From contig PNOF01000001.1 in NCBI GenBank assembly GCA_013824645.1, positions 1 through 64,000 on the forward strand: a DNA stretch of 64,000 nt. Direction: 5' to 3'. This DNA is from Syntrophus sp. (in: bacteria). Lineage in GTDB: Bacteria; Desulfobacterota; Syntrophorhabdia; Syntrophorhabdales; Syntrophorhabdaceae. Both the position numbers and the translations under genes were made by a program. The notes below the pieces were generated by a model. It worked only from the letters and a program-made list of their open reading frames with translations. It was not told the DNA's origin and did no database searches. Position 1 is the first letter of the stretch. Each line of letters opens with the position of its first letter. This document shows positions 50,788-59,980 of the stretch, in pieces.

Positions 50788-52834
50788 TGATTCTTATTAC
50801 CCCCACGGATTGTATTTTTATCTGCGGCGGAATCTCATTATGGGAAATAACGGTAACACCCTGAATATAGCGTTCCAGGAATTTTCTTAGCTTACCCCTC
50901 AAGATAGGATGTACAAGGACAATAGGTTGTATATTGGCAAGCATTGCTTTTTTTGCCTCATTACCAATTTTTTCAATAAGACGCTGGCTGAAAGAGAGGT
51001 CCAGGGCGAGGCAGGCCCCCTGTTCCGCCGGTTGGATACTGTTTATCAGTTTTTCTTCCAGGCTTTTTTCCAATATCTGGATGTTGAGAATTCCATCGAT
51101 GAGATAGGGTTTCAAGATACTCCTGGCCATCCGCTGGCGTACATACTCGGTAATAACCTCAGGATCTTTTGTTGACGACGAGGCATCGGCAACGGATTCA
51201 AGGATAGTTATGAGATCACGTATCGAGACCTGTTCCCGGAGCAGACTCTGCAAAACCTTCTGGACAATGCCCATGTTGATCTGGTTCTGGGTAATCTCCT
51301 CCACCACTTTCGGGTGTGTGGCAACAATGGTATCAATGAGCTTCTGTGCTTCTTGTCTCGTCATGAGTTCATGGGCGTTATTTCTGACAAGCTCCGTCAA
51401 ATGGGTGGCAATAACGGTAGGATGGTCCACAACGGTAAAACCCTCGGCGATATATCTGTCTCTATCCTTCTCGTTTATCCAGTAAGCATCGAGATTGAAC
51501 ACAGGCTCTTTTGTCGGTACACCTTCCAACATTTTCTGCTTATCTTCAGAACCCATTGCGAGAAAGCTGCCCTGCACGAGGTCCCCTCTGCCCATTTCAA
51601 TTCCTTTGAGAAAAATAACATATTCAAATGCCTTGAGCTGGAGATTGTCCCGCAGTTTCATAGGCGGCACAACAATACCAAGTTCAACAGCAATCTGTTT
51701 CCTGATAGCCCGTATCTTATCGAGAAGTTCGCCGCCCTGCTCCGCATCAACAAGAGAGATGAGCCCATAACCGATTTCCAGCTCGATAATTTCCAGCGGT
51801 TTAATCAATTCGGCCTTTTCCTGGTCTACAGGGGCCACATCGGGGACACCGACAACCTCTTCATCCTGCGCTTTTTTAACAAAATAACTCACACCATAGG
51901 TAATGGAAGACAAAATAAGAAAAGGGACTAAGGGAATGCCCGGCACCATGCCGATAGAGAAAATAACAACAGAGGCAAGCATCATGGCCTTTGGCTGGGT
52001 AAAGAGCTGGCGCACCATGTCGCTGCCAAGATTGGATTCGCTGGCGGCTCTTGTGACAATGATACCTGCGGCAGTAGATGTGAGGAGTGCCGGTATCTGA
52101 GTCACAAGACCCTCACCGATAGTCAATATGGTGTAGACAGCAAGCGCCTCATAGACGGGCATGCCTTTCTGAACAACACCAATTACCAAACCGCCGATAA
52201 TATTGACAAAGATAATAATAATACCGGCAATGGCATCACCCCTGACGAACTTACTGGAACCATCCATGGCCCCATAAAAGTCGGCCTCCATCTCAACCTT
52301 TTCTCTTCTTTTACGGGCCCCTACATCGTCAATGAGGCCAGCGTTGAGATCGGCATCGATACTCATCTGTTTTCCGGGCATTGCGTCAAGGGTAAACCGT
52401 GCGGCCACTTCAGCTACACGACCCGCTCCTTTGGTGATAACAACAAAGTTAATAACCATGAGGATGAGAAAGATAACAGCCCCAACAACATAATTCCCGC
52501 CTACAATAAATGTTCCGAATCCCTTGATGATAAGGCCCGCAGCCTGAGTCCCTTCATCGCCGTGGACAAGGATAAGCCGCGTTGAAGCAATGTTCAGGGA
52601 CAGTCTGAAGAGGGTCACAATAAGCAGAACCGATGGAAAAACCGAAAAATCGAGAGGCCTGCTGGTATACATTGCGATGAAGAGGATAAGGAGCGAAAGA
52701 GAGATACTCAGGGTCAGAAATATATCAATAAAAAAACTGTTGAGGGGAACAATCATGATAAGAATGACAAAAACAACACTTATAGCGATGAAGATATCGC
52801 TTCTTTCTTTGACCTTTGTCCCGAATTCCTTCAT
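50777..52834 (-). CDS. flhA: Export gate protein FlhA
   Basis: 685 residues. Eight membrane spans in the first half, with the FHIPEP-type block (FLTLSISLSLLILFIAMY, RFTLDAMPGKQMSIDADLNAG, GDAIAGIIIIFVNIIGGL). The cytoplasmic substrate-docking domain lies about 345-685. It forms the nonameric ring of the type III export apparatus. Overlaps flhB by 4 bp. Confidence 0.96.
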   Translation of the reverse strand: MKEFGTKVKERSDIFIAISVVFVILIMIVPLNSFFIDIFLTLSISLSLLILFIAMYTSRPLDFSVFPSVLLIVTLFRLSLNIASTRLILVHGDEGTQAAGLIIKGFGTFIVGGNYVVGAVIFLILMVINFVVITKGAGRVAEVAARFTLDAMPGKQMSIDADLNAGLIDDVGARKRREKVEMEADFYGAMDGSSKFVRGDAIAGIIIIFVNIIGGLVIGVVQKGMPVYEALAVYTILTIGEGLVTQIPALLTSTAAGIIVTRAASESNLGSDMVRQLFTQPKAMMLASVVIFSIGMVPGIPLVPFLILSSITYGVSYFVKKAQDEEVVGVPDVAPVDQEKAELIKPLEIIELEIGYGLISLVDAEQGGELLDKIRAIRKQIAVELGIVVPPMKLRDNLQLKAFEYVIFLKGIEMGRGDLVQGSFLAMGSEDKQKMLEGVPTKEPVFNLDAYWINEKDRDRYIAEGFTVVDHPTVIATHLTELVRNNAHELMTRQEAQKLIDTIVATHPKVVEEITQNQINMGIVQKVLQSLLREQVSIRDLITILESVADASSSTKDPEVITEYVRQRMARSILKPYLIDGILNIQILEKSLEEKLINSIQPAEQGACLALDLSFSQRLIEKIGNEAKKAMLANIQPIVLVHPILRGKLRKFLERYIQGVTVISHNEIPPQIKIQSVGVIRINEG

Positions 52835-53898
52835 GACAACCTTATCCTGCCTTTTTGTTTATAGATCATTGCCAGTAATTCAGCAACTATGAGGTAAAAT
52901 TTTTCCGGTATATAATCGCCGATATTGATAGCATGAAAGAGACCCTGTGCGAGGGGCTTGTTCTCAATCACAGGTACTCCGTGCTTAAATGCCACTTCCT
53001 TTATTTTTGCTGCAACGAACCCTGCTCCCTTTGCAACCACTTTAGGGGCCGGCATTTCTCCTGTCTTGTATTTGAGTGCTATGGCGTATGTCGTCGGGTT
53101 GGTAACAACCACATCGGCTGTTTTTACATCTTCCATCATCCGTATTCTTGACATTTCCCTCTGGAGACTCCGTATCCGCGACTTGACAAGTGGATTGCCT
53201 TCTCTCTCCTTAGCCTCTTCCTTCACTTCCTGCTGGGTCATCATGAGATCTTTGTTGTGCTGCCATCTCTGGTAAAGATAATCAAGACCGGCAACAAAGA
53301 GGAAGACCATGCCTACCTTAAGGGTAAGATGGAATGCGGTATTCCCGAGGTAAGAGATGATTGACAGCACATCCTGACCGGGTAATGCAAATATCTGAGG
53401 CAATTCCTTCATAATAAGGTTATAGGCAATATAGGTAAGTAACAGTATCTTCAGAATAGATTTCAAAAGTTCAACAAGGGCCCGTTTGTTAAAGAATTTC
53501 TTGATACCCTCAATGGGGTTCATCTTCGACGGATCGAATTTTAGGGACTCGGTGCTCCACATAAAACCCGACTGAAGAATGCTTGAGCCGACAGTAATGA
53601 AAAGAAGCAGACCAAAAACAGGGACCACAAGCCACATCCATTGGTAAACAGCAAAGGCGACAATACCGTATGCATTTGAAACATTAATATCGAAGTTAAT
53701 ACTTCTCACAGAACTCACATAAATTTTAAAAATATCGTTGAAGAGCTGCGTAATAGTAAAAGAGAGAAAGATTGTCGTAAAGACGATAATCATGCTGGAG
53801 GATACCTCTTTAGACTGGGCAATCTGACCCTTATTTTTCGCATCCTCAAGCTTCTTATCAGAGGGCTGCTCTGTCTTTTCCTGAAAGTTCTCGGCCAT
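52831..53898 (-). CDS. flhB: Export switch protein FlhB
   Basis: 355 residues with four membrane spans and a cytoplasmic tail. The usual self-cleavage motif NPTH is here NPTT (Asn267-Thr270, then YAIALKYKTGEMPAP). Cleavage occurs between Asn and Pro in known FlhB, and both remain; the His position is replaced. It changes export from rod/hook to filament proteins together with FliK. Three bp after fliR. Confidence 0.95.
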   Translation of the reverse strand: MAENFQEKTEQPSDKKLEDAKNKGQIAQSKEVSSSMIIVFTTIFLSFTITQLFNDIFKIYVSSVRSINFDINVSNAYGIVAFAVYQWMWLVVPVFGLLLFITVGSSILQSGFMWSTESLKFDPSKMNPIEGIKKFFNKRALVELLKSILKILLLTYIAYNLIMKELPQIFALPGQDVLSIISYLGNTAFHLTLKVGMVFLFVAGLDYLYQRWQHNKDLMMTQQEVKEEAKEREGNPLVKSRIRSLQREMSRIRMMEDVKTADVVVTNPTTYAIALKYKTGEMPAPKVVAKGAGFVAAKIKEVAFKHGVPVIENKPLAQGLFHAINIGDYIPEKFYLIVAELLAMIYKQKGRIRLS

Positions 53899-53901
53899 TT
53901 T

Positions 53902-54669
53902 CTACACCATCAACCGCATTACTTTCATAAAGTCTGTATCCATACCTTTAAATAAGCCGGCCACCACAGGCGCGATGAAACTCAGTGATACGGTGAGCAG
54001 AATCATGGTGATGAGAATTTTTATGGGAACGCCTTCAATGAATATGTTTATCTGGGGAATCATTCTCGAAAGCATCCCGAAAGCCAGTTCAACGAGAAAG
54101 AGTGTTACAATAATGGGCGCCCCTATTTTAAAACCCAGCGAAAAGACCCTGGTAGTCGCGTTTATAATATAATTGAGAAGAGGCTCTTTAAAGGTAGCAG
54201 CGCCGATAGGGAGTGTTTTAAAACTCACCGCTATTGCCTGGAACACTATATAATGGGCATCGATAGCAAAAAAGATCATAATGGCAAGGAGGTTCTTGAT
54301 CTGTTCAATCACAGAAACCTGGGTCATGGTGAAGGGATCCATAAATCGGGCAAATGAAAAACCGGTCTGAAGGGATATAATATCGCCGGCTATTGCTACA
54401 GATGAAAAAATAATCTTCACGATAAAGCTGATGGTAATACCGATGAAAAGTTCTCTCGCAACAAGAAGGGTAAAAGAAAAAGGATCTTTGAGAATATCAG
54501 CGGCAATATTGACGGAACCATAGAGCAGAAAAGCAATAAGAAGCGACAGGCTTGCCTTAAAGACAACCGAAACATACCGCGATGAAAACAACGGCACAAG
54601 CCACAGCACAGACACAACTCTGAAAAAAACAAGCATGAATTTCTGGGCTTCTATGCCTATATCAATCAT
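53902..54669 (-). CDS. fliR: Export gate protein FliR
   Basis: 255 residues, about six membrane spans, FliR family: VVSVLWLVPLFSSRYVSVVFKASLSLLIAF, ARELFIGITISFIVKIIFSSVAIAG-type block, and LALVELAFGMLSRMIPQINIF-like end. Part of the FliPQR core pore. Two bp after fliQ. Confidence 0.93.
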   Translation of the reverse strand: MIDIGIEAQKFMLVFFRVVSVLWLVPLFSSRYVSVVFKASLSLLIAFLLYGSVNIAADILKDPFSFTLLVARELFIGITISFIVKIIFSSVAIAGDIISLQTGFSFARFMDPFTMTQVSVIEQIKNLLAIMIFFAIDAHYIVFQAIAVSFKTLPIGAATFKEPLLNYIINATTRVFSLGFKIGAPIIVTLFLVELAFGMLSRMIPQINIFIEGVPIKILITMILLTVSLSFIAPVVAGLFKGMDTDFMKVMRLMV

Positions 54670-54671
54670 AT

Positions 54672-54941
54672 CTATTTCACGTATACCGGTATGTTCGTTA
54701 TGAGATTAGCCGTATAGGTAGTGGCGTAATTCATCATCCAGGGGAACAGGACCAGCAGACAGGCCGCGATAACAAGGATCTTCGGCACAAAGACAAGGGT
54801 CATTTCATGTATCTGCGTCGCTGCCTGAAAGATACTGACAAGCATGCCCACGACAATGGAGGCGATGAGCATCGGCGCCATGAGAATCAGTGTTGACTTT
54901 AATAATTCCCGGAATAATTGCACAACAAGGTCTTGACTCAT
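54672..54941 (-). CDS. fliQ: Export gate protein FliQ
   Basis: 89 residues from ATG 54941, with AGGAG upstream (the longer frame to 54995 overlaps fliP). Two membrane hairpins: LILMAPMLIASIVVGMLVS, IFQAATQIHEMTL, then ILVIAACLLVLFPWMMN. Four copies surround FliP5R1 in the pore. Confidence 0.94.
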   Translation of the reverse strand: MSQDLVVQLFRELLKSTLILMAPMLIASIVVGMLVSIFQAATQIHEMTLVFVPKILVIAACLLVLFPWMMNYATTYTANLITNIPVYVK

Positions 54942-54952
54942 AATAATTTCTC

Positions 54953-55714
54953 CTAATAAAATCCTTTTATGATGGAGCCAACGAGAAGGTTCCATCCATC
55001 TACCAGCACAAAGAGCATAAGTTTGAAGGGAAGAGATATGAATATGGGCGGAAGCATCATCATACCTGCCGATAAAAGCACACTGGCAACAACCATATCA
55101 ATCATGAGAAAAGGTATGTAGAGGAGAAAGCCTATCTGAAAGGCACGTTTCAGCTCGCTTATGGCAAAGGCGGGCACGACAACGCGAATTGGTATCTCCT
55201 GAGGAGTTTTCGGTCTCTCGAGGGCAGCGATATTCATGAAAAGCGCCAGGTCTTTCTCTTTCGTATACTTGAGCATAAAGGTGTTCATTTCCTTCGATGC
55301 TTTGTCAATGAATTCTTCAAAACCTATTTTATTGTTCATATAGGGCGCAAGGGCATTTGTATTTACCTTTTCGTAGGTGGGGGCCATGACAAAGAATGTC
55401 AGAAAGAGCGACAGCCCGACAATAATCTGGTTCGGCGGCAGCTGCGGTATACCCATTGCCTGTCTCAAAAAGGAGAGAACAATCACTATTCTCGTAAAAG
55501 CGCTCATAAGCAACAGCACTGCCGGTGCGAATGCAAGCACTGTCAGGACAAGCACGATGTTAATGAGACCCTTGCTCGATTCACTCCCGGTAAATGCCGA
55601 AAAGAGGTTTCCTGCCTGTGTCTGGGGCTTCTCTTTGGCAGCCGCCTTTGCCGAAGCCAGGGCTGGCATCATAATGAGAGAAAGGACGATAACGGCTAAC
55701 AGAATATATTTCAT
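54953..55714 (-). CDS. fliP: Export gate protein FliP
   Basis: 253 residues. Cleavable signal (MKYILLAVIVLSLIMMPALASAKA), then FliP motifs LLMSAFTRIVIVLSFLRQAMG, PPNQIIVGLSLFLTFFVMAP, and MMMLPPIFISLPFKLMLFV. Five copies form the channel. Overlaps fliO by 4 bp. Confidence 0.95.
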   Translation of the reverse strand: MKYILLAVIVLSLIMMPALASAKAAAKEKPQTQAGNLFSAFTGSESSKGLINIVLVLTVLAFAPAVLLLMSAFTRIVIVLSFLRQAMGIPQLPPNQIIVGLSLFLTFFVMAPTYEKVNTNALAPYMNNKIGFEEFIDKASKEMNTFMLKYTKEKDLALFMNIAALERPKTPQEIPIRVVVPAFAISELKRAFQIGFLLYIPFLMIDMVVASVLLSAGMMMLPPIFISLPFKLMLFVLVDGWNLLVGSIIKGFY

Positions 55715-55986
55715 GTTGCATTACCCTCTTTTTTCCATTTGGCAAGGAGAGACATTTCCTTGTCCCCTGAGGCCACAACCAGGACGTAATCTTTGACTTC
55801 TATGACAGAAATGAACTTTTTGTAGCCAAGATAGAGGGAATCAACCTTTTTCAGACCATAGCCCGAATTCTGAGGGCGAAGGGGAAATTTGAACTTTCCC
55901 GCGTAACGGGAAAGGAGAATAATGGCGGCAACAATCCCCAGCATGAGCAGAATGACTTTCGCAATCCCCATGTAAACATCCATCAT
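55711..55986 (-). CDS. fliO: Export assembly protein FliO
   Basis: 91 residues. One membrane span (IAKVILLMLGIVAAIILL) and a small cytoplasmic domain with VDSLYLGYKKFISVIEVKDYVLVVAS, the FliO pattern. It aids FliP ring assembly. Overlaps fliN and fliP by 4 bp each. Confidence 0.85.
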   Translation of the reverse strand: MMDVYMGIAKVILLMLGIVAAIILLSRYAGKFKFPLRPQNSGYGLKKVDSLYLGYKKFISVIEVKDYVLVVASGDKEMSLLAKWKKEGNAT

Positions 55987-56294
55987 CCCAGTTCCTGTAC
56001 CCTTTCTTTGGGTGTCACGATTTCGATGACCCTCACGCCGAGGCGCTCATTGACAAGAACAACCTCACCTCTGCCGAGAAGCTTTTCATTGACAAGGATA
56101 TCGACCGATGCACCGGCGAGCCTATTCAATTCAACAATAGAACCTTTTGACAGCGAAAGGAGGTCTCCGATGGTCAGCTTTGTTCTCCCTATCTCGACGG
56201 TTATTTCCACAGAGACGTCGAGGAGACTGTCAATATTTACTTCAAATTTCTTTGCACCATTGCCGGCTTGATTATCTGTTAAAAACTCTTCCAT
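55983..56294 (-). CDS. fliN: Motor switch protein FliN
   Basis: 103 residues, essentially one SpoA domain: DVSVEITVEIGRTKLTIGDLL, GSIVELNRLAGASVDILVN, LLGRGEVVLVNERLGVRV. Forms the lower C-ring with FliM and receives export cargo. Nine bp after fliM. Confidence 0.95.
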   Translation of the reverse strand: MEEFLTDNQAGNGAKKFEVNIDSLLDVSVEITVEIGRTKLTIGDLLSLSKGSIVELNRLAGASVDILVNEKLLGRGEVVLVNERLGVRVIEIVTPKERVQELG

Positions 56295-56303
56295 TCTACC
56301 TCC

Positions 56304-57293
56304 CTAAGAAACAGTATCCTCTATCTTTACAGCCTTATTCCCCTTGTAAATACCCATTTTCCCCGTGAATTTTGTCGTATCATAGACGTTGATATCGATG
56401 GGGTCATTAACATACCGGTCAACCATGATGACATTGTCTTCAGCAATTTTCATGAATTCCTGAATGGGCATCTTCTTTTTGCCCAATACAGCCCGTATCT
56501 CAAGAGGCACCTCAAGGACCCTTTCTTTCAATAGGGCAAACCATTTCTCCCGCATTTCCTTATCTTCCCTCGAAGGTGTGGAGATAAGATATCCCTTTAT
56601 CGTTTCAAGAATACCGTAGGGCATACAGACCTTCATCCAGCTCGTAATGTCTCCGATCTCAATGGAGAATTCACACAAACTGACAGCTTCCTCGGGAGCG
56701 ACCATGGTAATGTAGTTGGGATTTATCTCAGAACGTGAATATTTACAGCGGATCTCGTAAACCGGCGCCCAGGCTTTCTCCATTTCGGTTGAAACAAGGT
56801 CAATCAATTTTCTAATGACATTAAACTCTATCTTCGAAAACTCCCTGCCTTCGATCTTTGTTGCAGAGATTGTTGAACTGCCGAAGATTGTTTCCAGCAC
56901 TGAAAAGATCATCTTTGCATCAAAAATAATAATGAAAAAACCGTTCAAATGCTCCGTAACGACAATATTCATATTCGTCGGCAAGGGGATGGTCTTTATG
57001 AATTCCGCGTATTCCACATATTGAATAGGTGAAACAGCTACTTCTATTTCTTTTTCCATAAAAAGGGCGAGGGCGGATCTCAATGATTTTGCAAAACGTT
57101 CATAGATAAATTCCAGGGCCGGCAGCCTTTCCTTTTTGCCTTTTGTATATTTGACAAAGTCAAATTCCCTTTCTTCCCTGTGGGCTTCAGGCAATACTAT
57201 CGCTTCTTCTATAGTCTCCGCGGTGTCTATGGCGCCTTCGGATATTCCACCAAGCAGCGCATCTATTTCAGCCTGAGATAGGACCTGCTCCAT
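56304..57293 (-). CDS. fliM: Motor switch protein FliM
   Basis: 329 residues. The N-terminal CheY-P docking motif VLSQAEIDALLGGI is intact. The middle CheC-like domain and FliG-contact motif (KIEGREFSKIEFNVIRKLI region) follow. The C-terminal SpoA domain is at about 255-320. It responds to CheY-P and sets rotation. Eleven bp after fliL. Confidence 0.95.
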   Translation of the reverse strand: MEQVLSQAEIDALLGGISEGAIDTAETIEEAIVLPEAHREEREFDFVKYTKGKKERLPALEFIYERFAKSLRSALALFMEKEIEVAVSPIQYVEYAEFIKTIPLPTNMNIVVTEHLNGFFIIIFDAKMIFSVLETIFGSSTISATKIEGREFSKIEFNVIRKLIDLVSTEMEKAWAPVYEIRCKYSRSEINPNYITMVAPEEAVSLCEFSIEIGDITSWMKVCMPYGILETIKGYLISTPSREDKEMREKWFALLKERVLEVPLEIRAVLGKKKMPIQEFMKIAEDNVIMVDRYVNDPIDINVYDTTKFTGKMGIYKGNKAVKIEDTVS

Positions 57294-57304
57294 CTATCGG
57301 TTCC

Positions 57305-57916
57305 TCACTGTATAATGATGTCGGTTATATAAACCGCTCTCAATTCTTCTTCGTCCTTAAAGAGTGTCTTTAAGCTTGCCTGGACTTCACTTTTTATGGC
57401 GCTTCTCTGGCTCACATCCATGAGCGCCTCAGGGGCCTTTGCTCCTAATATTGACAATACTTTGTCCCTTATGACGGGCACCATTTTCTTTGCCTCTTCC
57501 ATGACCTTCGGGTCTTTCAGCTCTATCCCCAGGGTCACCTTTGCATACTTGGCCTGATTGCCGGACATATTAAACACAAAAGGTTCCAGCGCCAGAATAG
57601 GACCCAGGAGTTCCTTTTTCTTCTGCTCCTTGGCTTCTTTCTGCTCGCCCCCTTCCTGCTGTTCGCCTTCTGGCGGCTTTTTTCCAAAATACTTCTGCAT
57701 GATTTTGTTGCTGAAGGACATGATTTTACTGCTGAAGAAATAGTATCCCGCTCCCCCGCCTCCAAGAAAAATAACGATAAGGAGGAGGAACAGAATCAAC
57801 TTAATTTTGCTCTTTTTTTTGCCTTCTTCCGGCTGTTCAGAGGCCTCTTCCTTTTGTTTTTGTTTTTTTTCTTCCGGTTGTTTTTTTTCTTCCGGTTGCT
57901 TTTTCTCTTCAGCCAT
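57305..57916 (-). CDS. fliL: Basal body protein FliL
   Basis: 203 residues. The cytoplasmic N-terminus carries EEKKQP repeats (an 18-bp in-frame DNA repeat). One membrane span (IKLILFLLLIVIFLGGGGAGY) precedes a Glu/Lys-rich linker and the periplasmic FliL domain (LEPFVFNMSGNQAKYAKVTLGI ... LKTLFKDEEELRAVYITDIIIQ). It rings the stator and aids motor torque. GGAGGAA precedes the ATG. First gene of the 18-gene operon. Confidence 0.92.
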   Translation of the reverse strand: MAEEKKQPEEKKQPEEKKQKQKEEASEQPEEGKKKSKIKLILFLLLIVIFLGGGGAGYYFFSSKIMSFSNKIMQKYFGKKPPEGEQQEGGEQKEAKEQKKKELLGPILALEPFVFNMSGNQAKYAKVTLGIELKDPKVMEEAKKMVPVIRDKVLSILGAKAPEALMDVSQRSAIKSEVQASLKTLFKDEEELRAVYITDIIIQ

Positions 57917-57943
57917 GCTTTATTCCTCCGTATCCCATGAGAA

Positions 57944-57959
57944 AGCAATAAGTATGCCA
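57944..57959 (-). promoter_or_regulatory. Sigma-54 promoter of the fliL-cheA operon
   Basis: TGGCAT-N5-TTGCT on the minus strand, GG and GC 10 bp apart. Predicted start near 57933 gives a 17-nt leader containing the ribosome site. Together with the terminator at 58051-58081 it marks a new transcription unit. Confidence 0.75.
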
Positions 57960-58050
57960 AATATTTTTCACTTTTTATTTCAGTGTGTTGCATGTCATTG
58001 AGGTAATAAAGGACACTATGAGACGAGGTTTCTGTCAGCAGATTGACACA

Positions 58051-58081
58051 AAAAAGGGGCTGGTTAAACCAGCCCCTTTTT
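58051..58081 (-). terminator. Intrinsic terminator after flgE
   Basis: 15-nt arms, AAAAAGGGGCTGGTT and its exact complement, around a single central base (realistic loop 3-5 nt). On the minus strand it ends in a run of six T. Lies 14 bp past the flgE stop and before the fliL promoter. Confidence 0.88.
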
Positions 58082-58094
58082 ACTCTTTAACGTA

Positions 58095-59966
58095 TTATCG
58101 CTTCAAATTCATCAATTCCGCAAGGATCTCATCTGTCGTGGTAATGACCCGTGAATTGGCCTGGAAACCCCTCTGCGCAATGATCATCTTGACGAACTCC
58201 GTGGCAAGATCGACGTTTGACTGCTCAAGGGAGTTCGGATTGATCTTTCCAAGACCTCCTTCACCGGGAGCGCTCGTATAGGCAACACCGGACTCAATGG
58301 TCTCTGAATAGAGGTTGCTTCCTTCTCTCCTCAACCCGTTGGGGTTATTGAAATTTGCAAGTGTTATCTGATAGAGGTTAAGAATCTGGCCATTTGAATA
58401 GTGGCCGGAGATGACCCCTTCGGGGGCTACGGTAACATTCAGAAGAGTACCTGGAGGATAGCCGTCCTGGGTTTGAAAGTTCGTTGTAGAGGCGATAGGG
58501 TACTGGGTCGTTGTGCCGCCACCTGAGCCGGAACCAAATACGAGATCAATTGCCTGGTCTCCCTGTGCCCCCTGAGAGAAATCGAAGTCAACGGGTATGG
58601 CAAGGCCGCCTGATACTAAAGCGCCGTTGTTATTGAATGTCAACGAACCATAACCTGCCAGTTGGTTGGAGCCCGTTGCGGAATCTGCCGCATCGAGGTG
58701 TGCCATCCATTCCCAAATGCTCTGTTGAGGTACAGTCGTCTCATAGGATTTCCTGAAATAGACTGTTACAACATGGGGCTGGCCCAGAGAATCGTATGCG
58801 GTGACGGACGTGGAATAATTAGATGTGTTGGCTGGATTAACGGTAGCGCTCACATAATCGGTCGAGAACCCGGCAACGGTAAATGTCTGCGTGCCTCCTG
58901 CGGCTATGGCGCCACATGTAATATCCAGCCCAGAACCTTCCCAGTCTGTCAGTGTTGCGGCTGAAACGGAAATATGTTCGTTAAAGGTAGTCGTTCCCTG
59001 CGAAACACCGCCGAGCATCTGGTCAACGGTAAGGGTAAGGTCGGCGCCATAGAGATCTGTGTTTGCCAAGTCTGCAGCGGTCCAGCCAATACTGCCTGTT
59101 AAGATCGCCGAATCGTCTACAACAATATCCTCGCCGACGTTGTCCGCCACCAGTCTGAGCTCCCCTCCTACATCGCTTGCAGTCACAGCAAGGCCTGCGG
59201 CGAGATTGATAGCAGCGGCAGCATCTGCCGCAGTAGCGCCAGTAATAGCAGTCAGCACGACATCAGTACCATTAATCGTGAGCGTCCCTGTACAAGCAGA
59301 GAAAGTCCCTGTCCCTGTAAGGGCCGCTGTTCGTGTAGCAATTAGCGACGTATAGTTACCTGCCCGTGCATATTTTCCTTCGCTTCCGGCAACATCGGTG
59401 ACATTCCCGGTCCCTGCCGTTGTGGTCCTGCTGCCAGGTGTCCCTCGCCAGGGAGCATCAGACTGGAGATTTACGTTCATACCGATCAACGCTGTGGCCC
59501 TCGGCTCACTGGGCGCCTGGGAAATCACGATATCCGCGTCAACACCGGTAGGGGCATTGGTCGTTCTGTCTATTACCCTTCCCTGGATTATGTCACCATT
59601 AGGCTGAGTAAGATTGCCGTCCCTGTCGAACCTGAATTGACCAGCCCTTGTGTAATAATTTGTCTGGTTTTCAGCAGACCGTACAATGAAAAAACCCTTA
59701 CCGCCGATAGCAAGGTCCGTAGGCTCACTGGTACTTTCGAAGGACCCCTGGGAAAAGAGGGTATCCACAGAGCTGAGCGCTGTGCCGCGGCCAACCTGGC
59801 TCGACCCGGAAGAACCGAAGATAGACTGGTAGAGAACGTCCTGGAAGGTGGCCCTGCTCGCTTTAAATCCGACGGTATTGACGTTGGCAATATTGTTGCC
59901 GACAACATTGATGGATGAACTGTTTGCTATTAAACCGCTGATGCCTGAAAAGAATGAGCTTAACAT
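58095..59966 (-). CDS. flgE: Flagellar hook protein FlgE
   Basis: 623 residues, longer than the enterobacterial protein of about 400. Rod/hook N-terminus (SSFFSGISGLIANSSSINVVGN, NIANVNTVGFKASRATFQDVLYQ) and C-terminus (EQSNVDLATEFVKMIIAQRGFQANSRVI, TTTDEILAELMNL). The central insertion (about 205-350) includes a flagellin IN-type motif (GTLTINGTDVVL, AADAAAAINLAAG, LRLVADNVGEDIVV). GAGGAGG precedes the ATG. A terminator follows. Confidence 0.95.
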   Translation of the reverse strand: MLSSFFSGISGLIANSSSINVVGNNIANVNTVGFKASRATFQDVLYQSIFGSSGSSQVGRGTALSSVDTLFSQGSFESTSEPTDLAIGGKGFFIVRSAENQTNYYTRAGQFRFDRDGNLTQPNGDIIQGRVIDRTTNAPTGVDADIVISQAPSEPRATALIGMNVNLQSDAPWRGTPGSRTTTAGTGNVTDVAGSEGKYARAGNYTSLIATRTAALTGTGTFSACTGTLTINGTDVVLTAITGATAADAAAAINLAAGLAVTASDVGGELRLVADNVGEDIVVDDSAILTGSIGWTAADLANTDLYGADLTLTVDQMLGGVSQGTTTFNEHISVSAATLTDWEGSGLDITCGAIAAGGTQTFTVAGFSTDYVSATVNPANTSNYSTSVTAYDSLGQPHVVTVYFRKSYETTVPQQSIWEWMAHLDAADSATGSNQLAGYGSLTFNNNGALVSGGLAIPVDFDFSQGAQGDQAIDLVFGSGSGGGTTTQYPIASTTNFQTQDGYPPGTLLNVTVAPEGVISGHYSNGQILNLYQITLANFNNPNGLRREGSNLYSETIESGVAYTSAPGEGGLGKINPNSLEQSNVDLATEFVKMIIAQRGFQANSRVITTTDEILAELMNLKR

Positions 59967-59980
59967 GTATTATCCTCCTC

